Source of the DNA: Tetrahymena elliotti 4EA
Taxonomy: Eukaryota > Ciliophora > Oligohymenophorea > Hymenostomatida > Tetrahymenidae
Length of the DNA: 64,000 bases
Assembly (NCBI GenBank): GCA_000231825.2
Contig: JH720293.1
Location: 2,170,001 to 2,234,000 of the forward strand
Direction of reading: 5' to 3'
Shown here: one piece after another, positions 27,665 to 40,910 of the stretch
How positions within the stretch are numbered: the first letter of the stretch is position 1
How the letters are laid out: every line of letters begins with the position of its first letter
Made by a program: the position numbers and the translations under genes
The notes under the pieces: model-generated
Told to the model about the DNA's origin: nothing
The model's database searches: none
What the model saw: only the letters and a program-made list of their open reading frames with translations

Positions 27665-28522
27665 ATGAATAATAACAATATTTCAGAAGACTAATTCGGT
27701 TCTGAGTAAGAACCTTAGCAATAAAAGAACACTTTTAGCTCTAATATAGTATTTGGTAGAGGTTTCTGGGAAAATTTAACATCCTATCAAAAGAGATTAA
27801 GAAAAGATATAGAGAGGAGCGAATTTTTCACTGCATACATAAAAAAAGAGATGCTAGAAAACCTATAAAAAGATCTGGAAAAAGAAGTAATAGAATCCAA
27901 AAAAGAGACGGAGAAAGAATTATATAAATTAAACACAGAAGAAGAATATTTAGTGAAATTAGAAGGTGATTTAATTGCTTCAAGAGTTGATATACCTATA
28001 GTAACTAAAATCAAAACAATTTACTTTAATGAAAATTTTGCATAAAAAAATAAATTCTTCATTTTAAGTGATATAAAATCAGATGAACCTTACACATGTA
28101 CAATTTTACCAGATGTTTAGTTTAAAGAGACTACAGAATTAAATAGATAAATATAGGAAAGAAACTCTCAATTAGAATATCCCTTGGGTTAAGCTTTAGA
28201 CCCAAATTATAAAATATCAACTCCTAGAATCTAAAAGGTTTATAGTTTTGTTAATCCCAAAGCTAATCTTGATTTAACTAGATTTGGTGAAAAAAGGGAT
28301 TTCTTTAATCAGAAAATAGAACTCACTGCTTAATAATATTACGAATCATTCGAAAAGAATGCCTTATTCCCTAGAGGAGGTTATGTACAATTCTTAAATG
28401 TCCGTGACACAATATTTAGAAAAAGAAATTATGATTACAGAAATCCTACTTTGCACTTTACCTGGTGCAGAAATCCCTTTAAATATTTTGCTTATTCTAA
28501 AAGTTTCTATTAAGCTAATTGA
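27665..28522 (+). CDS. unknown 285-residue protein
   Basis: A single open exon from ATG 27665 to TGA 28520-28522. The protein has an acidic, Gln-rich N terminus (NISEDQFGSEQEPQQQ) and a charged helix or coiled coil around residues 45-100 (RLRKDIERSEFF, EKEVIESKKETEKEL). A more globular, aromatic C-terminal half follows, with RGGYVQFLNV, RKRNYDYRNPTLHFTWC and PFKYFAYSKSFYQAN at the end. No signal peptide or membrane segment is present. I do not recognise the family. The conserved-looking C terminus and regular codon use make it a real gene. Confidence 0.75.
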
Positions 28523-29381
28523 TTTTCAGAATAAAAAAGATTTAAGATTAAAAAAGCACCAATTAAAAACTAAAGTGCGTATCATAGATTAGATATCTTT
28601 CTAAGAGTTTATTTGTTTGCAAGAATAATAAAAAATTATTTATTTTATCAGCAATAAATTATAATAAATCTATCTATCCATATGCATGATTCTCAATAAT
28701 TATTAAAAAATAATAATTTCTACTCTATTATTTTCTATCATCTTCCTTCAAATATTTTTTTAGGTATTTATTTAGAAAAATAAATTAATGATACTGACAA
28801 AAATCTTTACTCATCAAACAAGATAAAATTTCTAAATTCCAAATCCACAAATAATTTATTTATTTATTTACTAACAAATTCAATCAATTTTCTATTTATT
28901 ATATCCATCCAATATCTGTGGTATTTTGTTTAGGAGATTTGGTCTTTATTTTCTTCGTTTTTAGATTTTTAAGTTTCCAAGATCAAATAAATAATTCAGT
29001 AGAAATTTAAAAAAAATTAAAATGAAAAAATATTTTGATTTTTAAACACTTTTAGTTAAAATTAGCAAACAAATTTAAATAATTTCTTGTTAATTCATTT
29101 TTAATTGATATTTTTATGAATGAAAATGATACAATTCTAAAGATACTAAATAATTGTATATAAATTTTAAAAACAAATTATTGATGACGAATACAAAATT
29201 ATGAAAGTGGAGAAGGTTACAAAATATTAATAATATGATTTTATTTATCTCTGAAAATATTTATTTGATTTAATTAGCTTTATAGCACTTTTTCTTCATA
29301 GGCTTCGTTCATATTCATTTATAACGATTACGCTTATATAAACATTATTGTATAAATCTATAAATAAAATTTAAACTAAAG
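28523..29381. other. intergenic, convergent 3' ends
   Basis: 859-nt AT-rich spacer between convergent genes. No credible coding frame or structured RNA seen. Confidence 0.55.
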
Positions 29382-30818
29382 TCAATAATTTACAGAATTA
29401 TCTTATGAAAACTCTTCAGGTATTTCGTAAAGAGATCTTTTATTTTTGAATGGAGATTATGATTTTAGAGACTTGAAAGGAGAGTTATTTAACCTAGATT
29501 ATCTCATAATAAATTCTATATCATCAGATAGCCTATCAATTGTATATTTATTAACTACGTACTTATTAACAAAGGGTTAACTTTTTTTTCTTCCTACAAA
29601 CTCAGATCCAAAGTAGATATCATTATCTACAGCTGTATACCTCTCTTCATAAGTTTTACCTATTTTGTTAAACTTTGTTTCCCAGCTTTCATCTTCAGGT
29701 AAGAAGGTATGAGCAGGTTTCTTTTATGAGTTGGATCCTAAATTTTCTTTTTTCATTTAGTTAATACTATCCCAAAATGAAGATTTTGATTAATCTTAAA
29801 AATTGAAAGCAGGCTCATATTATCTCTATTCAGATTAAGATGTATTAAAAAATTATTAGTTGGGAGTTACAGGATATTTTATATTCAAAGACTCCCACTT
29901 TTCAAGTAGATCCCACTAGGTTTCAAAATCTAACCCAATCTTTTTTTATAACTTTTTAATAAAACAATTATTAATTAGATCCAATATTTTTAATTGATTT
30001 TAAGTTTAAATAACTAAACATAGAAATATAATTTTTATTTGTTTTTAAAAGAATGGAATGGATGAAAATAATATTTTATGAATGAAAGAAAGAAAATTTA
30101 CTTATCTATAATTTGGTATTTTTTATAGGGAATCTAATGATTCTCTATGAGAAGTTATCAGTTTTTAAGGAGATTAGACTGGACTTGATCTTCTTAAATT
30201 TATTAAAGATTTTGTCTAAATGGGCTATAAATCTTCCTATTCTTTAAAAACGTCCTCAAAGATGCTCTTTTAGCTTTTACGGTTACTTTAATAGTTAAGA
30301 TTTGCAGCTTTCAATTAAATTTCATAAAGGTCATTCTCTAATTCCTACTTTTCTTGCTCTATTTTTTTGATGTATTTTATTAATTGTTATTATTCATAGT
30401 CTAAGTCTTCATAATTTTATGTTTAGTACAAAGTAGAATCTTAGTTAGTACCTTATGGATTAAAAGTATGTGTTTTCTTATCAGCAGAATTAAATGTAAC
30501 CATATTGAAGTTATTTTAATAGCCAATTTAATTATCTCCTTCATTCAAGGGAAGTATATTATCTTCGAGACTTTGCTATTGAGGTGTTGAATATCTTTTA
30601 TCTATCTAATCATTTTATCCTGAATTATTTATTTAAAATTTTTAATCTTCATTTTAGTAACTTTTTTACTAAAAACCTCCTGTAAAGTTTGCTCTGTTCA
30701 AGCCATTACTATACAGTTTATTTTTATTATCTGTAAATTAAAAAAAAATTTGTTTTATTGTTGAAACAAAAAGATATTTACTTGCTTTTGTAATTATATT
30801 TCCAGCTGTTTAAGACAT
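29382..30818 (-). CDS. unknown 411-residue protein
   Basis: Three exons (30782-30818, 30102-30730, 29382-29951) with introns of 51 and 150 nt chain exactly to 411 residues. The short first exon gives MSQTAGNIITKA. The N-terminal half is Asn/Gln-rich with one coiled-coil segment around residues 125-160 (LIKYIKKIEQEKQELENDLY). The C-terminal half contains ordered-looking stretches, for example GLDFETQWDLLEKWESL, ESWETKFNKIGKTYEERY and KYVVNKYTIDRLSDDIEF, and ends SQDNSVNY. No catalytic motif or membrane segment is recognised. Confidence 0.7.
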
Positions 30819-31886
30819 TTGCTTTACTTTTTTTTAGGCTTTCGATGCTTTAGAACCAGATTTTACTTACTACTTTTCCTATTAACCCAAATGCTATTCA
30901 TCTTGCCTAATCATGTTTTCTTAATTTTAGGAATTTTACTAAGATTCTCTCAAACTTTTATAATCTGTGCCAAACAATATTTCTTTATATCTTTCATACT
31001 CTTTTCTTGTCTTAAAAGTTTTTTACCTGTTAAACATAGCTAACTTTGCTCTGTTATATTCATTGATCTATTAAAGATAATGCAAATTTTATAAAAGTTA
31101 GAATAATCACTAAAAAAATGCAAAAAAAGATTGTTATAATATAATTTACTTCCTCTAGACGTTTTAATTTCTATTTGATATAACTCTCAGAAAATATGTA
31201 GCTCATTTAATTTTGAAATGCTTAAAAATATTATATTCAAAAAATAAAATTTTATTCTATGAAACAGGCAGATTCTTTAATTATTTGTTTAATAATTTTT
31301 ATTTTAAATTCCCTTTCAAAAAATAGATTAATTCAAATATTAGTTCTTATTTAAAATCAAAATAATATTTTGAATATCTTTTATCTTGTTCATACAATTT
31401 TTTCTTTTTAAATGGTTGGCTTTCTATCAAAAAAGTCCAGCTCATTTATTTCACTAAGGGATTTATAAATATTTTCTAGTTTATAAATTTAATGATCCAA
31501 AATTTTTAAAAACTTTTTATTTCTTTTTTGTAACAAACACAATTAAATATTTTCATAATCTATTTATTAATTTGAAGATGAGTAATATTTTTAACAATTA
31601 TGTACATGAGAAACTGAAAACTAAACAGCAAAGTTAAATTAGAATATACAATTAGAAACACCTTTTGAAGCAAATTTAATTTATTTTAAAGTTTATAAAA
31701 TAATTTAGCTTCAAATTAACTACTCAAAATAGATTTATTTTATTCAAATTAAAATTTGACAAGTTAAGTAGACATAATAATTTTTTTTAGAAAATAAATA
31801 ACAGGATTGATTTGAATTTATTTATGAAAAAGGTTTATAAAATAATTAGAATATTAAAAAATCTCAAAAATAAATAGATAGAAAAA
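30819..31886. other. intergenic, divergent promoter region
   Basis: 1,068-nt spacer between divergent genes. The open frame at 30819-31043 is Phe/Leu-rich, lies directly upstream of the minus-strand start and looks like chance. Long A/T runs; nothing else seen. Confidence 0.5.
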
Positions 31887-32948
31887 ATGGATAATTAAAA
31901 TTATACATAGTAAAACTAGAAATAGAGAATAAGGAATAACTGTAAATATTTTTTAAAAGGTTAATGTACTTATGGAGATAAATGCTTTAATGTTCATGCT
32001 GAAGTAGTTAAAAAGTTGATATCTCCTAGCTAATATTAAATAAAGTGGGAAAGCTAAGAAGATTTCAAAGTAGATTAAAATGAGATAGAAAGATATAACA
32101 TATAATTATATGTTCCATTTTAGTAAATAAATAGTCATTAAGAAATCATATTAATCAGACATGGACTTTCTTACTACAACTATGCTTCATCAGATTTTTA
32201 TTATCATACAGGGTTTTCATATAGAGACTAACCAGCTAGAGATGTCTACTAAACAAATCCAAAATTGATTGATTCTGATTTGCATCCTTATGGAGTATTG
32301 ATGAGTGAAAACTGTGCCAAAAATTTACATGACATTAAGGTATCAGTAGTTTTTGTTTCTCCATTAGCTAGAGCATTATAAACTGCTTTTCATATTTTTA
32401 AAACTCATCCGAATTAGGCCAATATAAAATTTGTTGTTTTACCTGACCTTACTGAAATTTTAAGCAAAGTTTAGGATATCTCAAACATTAGAAAATAAAT
32501 AGACACTTATGGAAACTGCTTTGATTTTTCTTTATTTAAAAGCGAATTTGAAGAACATTTAGAATACTGGTAACTTCTTAATCTTCATGATGAAGAAGAA
32601 AGATATTATATAATGAATAAATATGTAGAAGAAAATAAAAATACTTAAATACCTTTAAGTATCAATGAGATAATCTTGAAGACTATGAATGAAATCTTTC
32701 CAACAGCTATCGAAAAAATGTAAAATGTTTACTTTAGGGCTGAAAGAGCTAGAAAAAAAATTTAAAATTACATTTTAGAAAACAAAATTGACACTAAAAG
32801 CTCTAAAATAGCAATAGTTTCCCATAGCGCCTTTATAAGAAATTTTGCATCCTATGGTATTTAAAAAGATGGTTTTGTACTTAAAGGTCAAGAAATGGTA
32901 AATTGTGAAATGAGATATGCACCTCTATATAAAGATGATAATTAGTGA
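31887..32948 (+). CDS. CCCH zinc finger fused to a histidine-phosphatase (phosphoglycerate-mutase-like) domain
   Basis: A single open exon of 353 residues. Residues 19-37 form a CCCH finger, C-x7-C-x5-C-x3-H (CKYFLKGQCTYGDKCFNVH), typical of RNA-binding proteins. From residue about 85 a histidine-phosphatase domain follows: the RHG motif with catalytic His92 in ILIRHGLSYYN, SPLARALQTAF with its conserved Arg, the proton-donor region VLPDLTEI, and the second catalytic His near 313 in IVSHSAFIR (usually HG). All expected catalytic residues are visible, so it is probably active; the substrate cannot be read from sequence. The pairing suggests phosphatase activity targeted to RNA or RNA-protein complexes, which is inference. 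There is no signal peptide. It converges on the helical-repeat gene. Confidence 0.85.
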
Positions 32949-33524
32949 TAAATATTTTAATTTCATTAATTTCAAACTATAAGAGGGCATTCATATTTTT
33001 ATGTATTTTTTGTTTCTAAAATGTTTCGATTCTTAATAATGTAATTATTTCACATATTCCTCCTAATTCATTTTATTCACACCCCCCAATTTTAGTGTAA
33101 ATAAAATAAACTATTTAATAGGTCTGAATAAAATCCACTATACTTGAAATTTAAAAATAATTTTTTAATTATTTTAGTAATTGAAAATAATTATATTATG
33201 TATTATTTTTAATAAAAATTGAATTTTGATAAACTCATTTTAATATCTTTTTCAATGTATTGTTGAACCCAAATATTTAACAATCTCCAATATTTCAAAT
33301 TTTTAATATTTATGTCAATTAAGATATATTTATTAATAAAATCAATCATTTGTATTTAAATATATTTTAGAATTTAAAATTTATCTATTAAATTAAAATT
33401 AATATTTTTTGAGTTTACAAAAAAAGAGAAAATAAAAAATTTATGATAAGTTTAAGAATAAGTATTGAGGTTATTTTATATATTTCATAAAATACTTTAT
33501 AAAAAATAGTTTTTCAAATTAAAA
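32949..33524. other. intergenic, convergent 3' ends
   Basis: 576-nt AT-rich spacer between convergent stops. It includes a short C run (accccccc-like, near 33081-33087), unusual in this background but without recognisable function. Confidence 0.5.
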
Positions 33525-36500
33525 TCAAAATAAATAGCATTTACAGGTTGTTTTTTTGTTTTTATTAACTTTTTAATTTTATTTTATGGTTTATGTTTAT
33601 TAAGCTTAAGACTATTTATCATCTTACAGGGGTTATTATTGTTATTATAGCTGCTACTCAAAATTATTGATCTATACTTGGATAGAGTCTTGTGGTTTTT
33701 TTAAGAAATCTTGGTTTGTTAAATTATCTATTATATCAAACTCTTATTCTTAAGATAATTGACTTTTATATTTTAAAAGGAATTAATTTAACAAATTTTT
33801 TTGCAATATAAATTACTTTTAACTAAGGAATGATGTTTCATAAGTTGATATTACTTATTCTAGAATACCAGAGATTGATTACAAATTATAAATTTGAGTT
33901 ATTTCTTGATTAGTTAGTAACTCTTTCAAGAATAAAGTTAAATCTCTAAATACTAGTTTTTCGATTGTTTATTAATAATGTTCTTGTTATGATTACTATG
34001 ACTAAATATTTAAAAAGGAAAGAAAGCTAACAGATTCAGTATCTTTTAAATTTAAATTTCCTTACAGGCTTTTTAACTTTAGTTTTGTTAACTTTAAAGC
34101 TAATGTATGAGGCTAGAAATTATATTAAAATAATGGTATTATAAAATTAATTCTTTACAAAATGGTTTTAGCTTAAAATTTTAACTTCAAAAAAGAATCA
34201 TCATTTTATCTAGAATTGTTAGTTTTTTTAAAATATTACAAAATTTCATTGTAAAAAAATGTTATTAAAGGAGTAGTCTTTTCTGGGAATTGTTGATAAA
34301 TTTATTCCAAGGAGAAATTTTTGTCTTATTCTTATTCTTATTCTTATTCTGAATTTATTTTAGAAAAAGTAAATGGTTAAATATTCCAATTTTTATCAAT
34401 AAAATTAGCAAGAACTCCATAAAATACTTAAATTTCTACAATAAAATTAAACATTTTATGACAATACTCTTAAGCTTGTTCTATATTTTACAATTATTAA
34501 TATTCTATCAATTCTTCTTTATTAAAATTAAGTGTTAAATTATTTTAATTATTTGCATTATTATTAGGAAAAGAGTTTTTATCAATTTAACGTGGGTCAG
34601 TAAATGTAAATAGAGTATGATTACTATTATTAATATTATTATTATTTTAGTTATTTGAATTACTACTTTGGCAAATTTGTTCTAATACAATGCTTTGCTA
34701 TCTTTATCTTGAAATTTCTCTCATTTTTTAAAAAGTATTAAAAAATATCTTTTATACTGATTCATAATATTTTTGTTGTTGCTATTTATTTAAGAATAAG
34801 GTAGAAAGGAGGACAGAAATTAAAGCATTTAACACTTAAACTAACTGGTTCTTTGTTGAATTTGGATTATCAATAGCAGAATCTTGCATAACTCCATCAG
34901 AAAATAAAAAAATATCATTCATTATTTATTTTTCTATTTCAGAATTAGTTTATATTTTCTCTATTGCAGACTTAATTTCTTTTTTTTCATCCTTTAAAAA
35001 GTAGTTTACATATAAACAGCAATAAGAATATAATAAAATATTCTACTGTTCAAGTAAAATTAAGTCAAAGTTTTTTTACTTTAATTACTGAATTTGTTCA
35101 TAATATCCAACAATTTCTTAAAATATTTTATTGGCTTGATCTATTTTTTACAATTTCATGCAAACAAAACCTATTTGTTAAAAAAAAAATATAGTTTCAA
35201 AATTTGTTTCACAACCAATATTGTATCAATTGAAAACAAACAATTTAAAAATCAGAAAAACAAAAAGTTATTGAATTAAAAAATTTAGAAACTAAGTGTG
35301 GTGCCTATTTAAGGTAGTTGTTGAGTTTTACTGCTGATAATAATTAATTTCTATTCAACAAGCTGCATATAGTTTTAATTATCTGGTTTTGCTTTTGATT
35401 TTTACTGGGTTGTGATAATATGCTGGTTCTTTTTTTTTGAAGTTAAATCTAATAGAGGTAAACTAAATTTTTAGAGTGTAATCAAACAAAATAAATTGAT
35501 GAATAAATTAATCAGTGTTAATTGTCTAAAAAAGCTAAACAGCTATTAATTTTTGTTAATTTGAAAGTTTGATTTGCTAATTAAAACCAAACAAAATAAA
35601 ATATATAAATGCTCTTTCAGTAAAAAATGAAAAAATAAAAAAATTATTTATACCTTATAGAAATGTTTATGTCAAGTTATCAGGCTGAATAATTAAAGTT
35701 TTAGTCAATCTTCCTAGCATGTCAATTGATTATAATAAGTTAAAATCATTTTTTAAGCAATTTATGAATTCTTAGATCATGTATGATAAAATAGAAATAG
35801 AAATTATTGAAGAAAAATTGCAAGTTATTTGAAAATTTTCTAAAGTTGTTATTGCACTTTATTAATCCCCACATTTGGATTAACAAATAGCCTTTTGAAG
35901 CGTAAGCTCCTCCAAAGAGATAAGTTATTCAAATATTCCAATTTTTGGTTAAATCTAAGTTTCAAGATAGCTTAAAAGACCAAGAGCTTCATCGTAATCC
36001 TTTTCAAAGTATAATTTTATCATACTCTTATTGTATATTTAAAAGATTTAATAATTATTATCAAAGGTACTTTCTTCAATTAGCTTCTTAGCTTCATCCA
36101 AATTGCCTAAAATAATATGGCAATTTGATAAATTTAGTTTTATCAAATCATGGAGTGTATTATCTTAGAAATACTCTGCGTTATTCAATAGTTTTTGGTA
36201 TACATATTTGGCTTTTTCATAGTTTTAAGTTTATTCATAGCATATACCCATCAATACTAGTAAGTACTACTTGTTTTCAAGCCATTTTTCTTTATTATTT
36301 CCTTTTTGTAATATTTGAACATTGATATTTTCATGATGTAATTTTTGATCTTAATCGCCATCATCATTATCATTTGCTTGACTGAAAATTATAGGTTCTA
36401 AATCATTTAATATGGTTTACCATTAACATAAAGTAAAATTTATTAAATTGCGGATCCCTAATTCTTGACTCTGCAAAAATTTCTGGTTTAATTTTATTTG

Positions 36501-37304
36501 GGAATCTTAAGAAAGGGCTTTTTCCTATTTTTATTAATTTTCTGAATGTTTGTATTTTGTATCCTTCTTGAGTGTGCTTTAATCGAATCTTAGACTCTGA
36601 TTTATCATATTTTACAAATCTACATTATGTGTGTTAAAAATTTTAGAAAGATTAAATTAAGGATTATTTTCTGAAGCAGTATTGAAAAAGTTCCATTAAG
36701 TCAAGCCATTTCGATAAAATTTAGTGTTTGAAATAATTGATGGGTTTTAATAAATTTAAATGTTTGATAAAAGCGTATATAAATTATTCATCTAATTTTT
36801 GGTAAAACTGTTTGATAATAAGCTTTCACATATATTTTGTAAAAGCATAATTTCTTATTTCTCATTTTCCAAAAATAATAATTGTTCTTAATTTAAATCA
36901 ACTTTCTCTTTAATTCTTTCCAAAATGTTTATAGATGACATCATACTCTTTACCTCTGAAAGAGCATCTTTGTATTTTCTCCGAACAAAAAGTATGTAGA
37001 GTTTCAATTTATGATTCAAGTATGTTTTGAGTTCAATATTTTGAGAACTAAACAGAGTCTAAAACGCCTTAGGTTGCTCATCTACATTAAAAGATTGATC
37101 AATATACTTTTATATTTCACCCAGATCAGAAGTTGAATAAGAATAGGATATAATTGAGATCATCTTAAAATATTTTGAAAAATTCTTATTTTTTTGTTTA
37201 ATTTCTTAATTATTCAATGCTTATAAGCATCCTGTTAGGTCATTATTTCTGTATGATTTGATAATAGTTGATGCTATATCACAGGCATGCACAATACTTA
37301 GCAT
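33525..37304 (-). CDS. large helical-repeat (TPR-like) protein, 1150 residues
   Basis: Three exons (35654-37304, 35293-35448, 33525-35170) with introns of 205 and 122 nt chain exactly to 1150 residues. Exon 1 is built from amphipathic helix pairs with TPR character: LGNLDEAKKLIEES, LLVLMGICYEQTQNYEKAKYV, YNKSMIKLYFEKDYDEAL. Residues about 550-620 are a polar linker (KKKNQHIITTQQK). More helices follow (KIDQANKIFQEIVGYYEQI), then an Asn-rich insert and a Gln-rich, basic C terminus. The hexanucleotide repeat near 34324 gives an EQ run. No catalytic motif is seen. A scaffold role is likely; a CNOT10-like identity crossed my mind but is not supported by a diagnostic motif. Plus-strand frames here are shadows. 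Confidence 0.75.
34324..34351 (-). repeat. hexanucleotide (GAATAA) repeat encoding Glu-Gln dipeptides
   Basis: On the minus strand about four to five GAATAA/GAACAA-type units encode alternating Glu and Gln inside the helical-repeat protein. Every Gln here is a TAA codon, so the repeat is coding only under the ciliate code. Confidence 0.75.
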
Positions 37305-38086
37305 TCTTTTTTTTATTTTTTTTGCTAATATAAGCTACAATAAAATTTCAACTTTAGTTAAATTGAGTTGAAAATGATTATTTTTTCTTAAAAATATTTG
37401 TTTCATAAAAGCAATTCAAAAATCTATTAAAAAAAATAATTCATTTCTCAAGTATCAAAAAGTTTAAGACATTATTCGTTAAAATTTTTTTCCCTCTAAT
37501 TTTTATTTAGAATACATTTTTAACTAAAAAAAAGCTCAGTATAATAGTATAACTATTTATTAAATTTTTATTGATTAAATTGTACTTTATTAACAATACT
37601 AAAACTATTTGAACAATTTATTAGTTTTTTAAGTCCTTTCTTTCTTCCATTTTAAGCATCAAGAAAAAAAAATTGATTTTAAATTGAGGAGAAAATTTTG
37701 AATCTTGTGTTTGAGTATCAATAGAGTCGAATCCCATTAATTTTTTCTAATTTTAACATAAGCAACTTTATTAATAGATATTGAATCAGTGATTTAATGG
37801 ATCTAATATTATTACTGATAATATAAAGATCAAAATTGATTGGAATTAAAAGAAACTAAAATCATATTCAGTGAATAAATTAATAAATCTATTTTATAAT
37901 CAAATAATTAGTTATTTTACACAAAATTGTTGCCAATAATTTATATATAATAATATAAAATCAAAATTTATTTAAATAATTTAATAAATAAAAATAATAT
38001 AAAATAATATTTTTTAAATATATTAACTTTCTTTCTTTCTATTTACACATTTTTTTTAATTTTAATTAATTTATGTCTCACTTTAT
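37305..38086. other. intergenic
   Basis: 782-nt AT-rich spacer upstream of the helical-repeat gene and downstream of the coiled-coil gene. Nothing recognised. Confidence 0.55.
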
Positions 38087-40910
38087 TCAATCTTTATTTT
38101 ATTTTAGCTTTTTTATCAGCAAAGAAAAATAATCTGAATAATTGGCTGTGTAAATCAATTTCTTGAGTTAGTTTTTTTCTTTCTAATCAAAATCAACTTT
38201 ACTGTCAATTTATCTCTTTATTAATTGCTATATGTTTATTTCCATATTTCTTTTAAATATACCTGCCCATTCCTACAACTCAGGAGATTCTATTTCACTA
38301 ATAAAGCTTTAATCAAAATGCAAGTCACCTTATGAATTTACCTCTATGCAAATCTCAAGCCATTCAAATAGTTTCATAAATTCTAGTAAAGTTTATTTAT
38401 ATTGCAGTAAATTTTTGTGCTGATTTTTCACAATTAAAAATAGTGTTTTTGTTAGATTTCTTAAATTAAAGCTAGTGGCATCTTCAGTTTTTTAATTATT
38501 TACTGTATTAAATTCATTCATAGCTTAAAAAAAGTTAAATTTATTTTCACATTCCACACCCTCTGAAGCACCATCTAAATTAGAAAATATCTCTTTCTCT
38601 ATATTATCTGAACTATGCATAAATTTACACTATAATTTTTTTTACAATTTCTAATAGATGACTCTTTTTTTGTCTAACTTCACATCAAATAATTATTATT
38701 CTAATAGCACTTGCTAGTTCTTAAGTTTCTTAAACTGCTCTGAAAGTTTTTGCAATATCTCTTCCTATTCTCTCTTTTATTATTCATTCATTTATTTATA
38801 TTGCTTCTCTAACTTTGATTTCTCAATTTGTTTTTACTTAATAGCATCTTTTTACAAAGAACATTCTAATTACAAGTCAGCCATAGCTTTAATAGTAATA
38901 TCAATAGTTGAGCTGAGATTTTAATACATATTTAAATAGTCTTCTTTATTAAATTACATTTAATTCTAATTTTTATTGAATTATTAAGTATTTAGGCAGT
39001 TCTAAGAGTTCAATTAGCATAGTAATTTTGAATTTAAAGTGGATAGATAATAACTAAACTCTTCTTTGTTTTATTTTATGACTTTATCCATTTCTATTAT
39101 TGTATTTTTAAGCTAATTTACATTCATTTTAATTCTTTCAACTCCATCCTAAAATAATGTAGGAACAGATTCTAATTTTTCTACTAATTAGTTATCTCTC
39201 AAATGAACTAAATCTATATCATCTTCAAATTAGAAGAATAAATCTAATGTGCTTAGCTCATCTTACATTTATTTTACCTAGCTGTAAACAATCTCATTAT
39301 TGCTATTCATTTTTACTATTTAATCTTAATATAATAAAACTAACTGTGAAAGTTGTTCTTGTTTTTTATTAGCTGCCTAAAGTTCATTTTTTAGTTTTTC
39401 TATTTATTTTGATTGTTTTTCGACTAAATCTAATATTTTATTGCCTTAATTATCTCCATAGTTGCACTTATCGAAATCAGCTTACTCCTAAATATTTTTA
39501 AATATCAAAAATTTTCTTTACTTTCCTCAATAATTTATTCAAAATATTCATAATTTAAGACTAAAGTCAAGTCTGTCTGGTTTTTAATTAAATGAAAAAA
39601 ATTTTTAAGGATTCTAATAAAAATAGAGATAAACAGAGGTCTTAATTTCTGAACATTCAAAGAAATATTTTACTGATAAAATAAAATTTAGAAAAAAAAT
39701 ATTACATTACTCAGTTAGTGTTAAATATATTAAGCAAACTTTTCATGCTAAAAATAGCTTTCTTCAAGTAAGTAAGAATAATATTTGAGCTTGACATTCT
39801 AATTTTAGTTTTGTGAATTAAAAATATGATTGAAATCCTCATAGCAACTTATTTTTGAAATTGTATCATCATTATTATATTGCATAAATTAAGGCTTGAT
39901 GTTTGAATTTTAACAGCTTGACAAGCTGATCATAGTTATATCGCTTAAATCATTTTGAGCGCAACCATTGACATTATTTAAAAGTTACTATTGATTATTG
40001 AATTTTTACTTATTCTTCTTTACTATTTCATCATGGTAGAATTTTTTTTCTAAATTAGAATCAACTTTAGAGGTTATTGAATCATATTTCCCTTCACTTT
40101 AAAAATTTTATAAATTAAATTTATTTATTTAGTTTGTTGCTTGAGCAGATGGAGTGTTTTATGTAGTATTAGAGCTAAATAATCTTCTTACACTCGACCC
40201 TAAGCTACTTAATCCTCCATTATTCATAATCATTTTTATTTTTTACTCACTTTTCTTCTTCTTTTTTAATCCTTCATCAGAGTTTTCTAATCCTGCTGAA
40301 TATTATGTAAAAGAGATAGTATTTCTTTGGTATCCTTTTAAAGTAGGTCTATTTAAAGGAGTCTCTTCAGCTTCTGATTCAGGTATATGTTGCAGTTAAG
40401 TTATAGATTTCTAAGAGCCTATATCTATGAGTGGTAAACTAGCAGGAGATTTTTAGTTATTATTTATTTATTATTTTTACTTTTTTGCCTCCTTAAATTA
40501 GAGCTTAATTCTTAAATTTTCATTTTCTTTATCAAGTGCCTGTAGTTTAAGTTAATTATTTTCATTTATCTACTCAAGTTATTTATTTTTCTCTTAAAGC
40601 TCCTACAGCATTTACAATTCATCAGAATATGAACTTTTTCTGAATTTTTATTGTTTCCCAAAGCTATCTCTCTACCTATTCTGGCATATCTCTTCTAAAA
40701 CATTCTTTAAGTTAAAGTAATTTAAATATAAACTTATTGATTTTATAAATAATTATTTACTTCTTTGTTATTACTATTGTTAACACTATTATGATTAAGC
40801 CTTAAACAATCTGAAAATCTCCATTCTAATTATTGCAAGTCTCTATTTCCTATTTCAGAAATAGAGTTTTTTTTTGTGATGCAAGATAAGTTTAAGTCTT
40901 CCAAATTCAT
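38087..40910 (-). CDS. coiled-coil protein, 862 residues
   Basis: Four exons (40761-40910, 39706-40704, 39522-39560, 38087-39487) chain in phase. One is a 39-nt microexon, and the intron after it is only 34 nt (39488-39521). Residues about 60-145 form a coiled coil (DELQMLQELQEKNKQLEQ). A disordered Ser/Asn region follows with SLGSSVRRLFSS. The C-terminal 470 residues are largely coiled coil (LDLVEKQSKQIEKLKNEL, QLEKSKLEKQ-like heptads), ending in a helical segment (IYTANYSDYFSLLIKKL). No motor, kinase or membrane motif is visible. A cytoskeletal scaffold would fit, by inference only. Confidence 0.75.

Noticed and set aside
33586..34140. Plus-strand open frame starting MVYVYQAQDY with several in-frame TGAs
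   Set aside because: It is antisense to exon 3 of the 1150-residue helical-repeat protein, which is open for 1646 nt in phase with two other exons.
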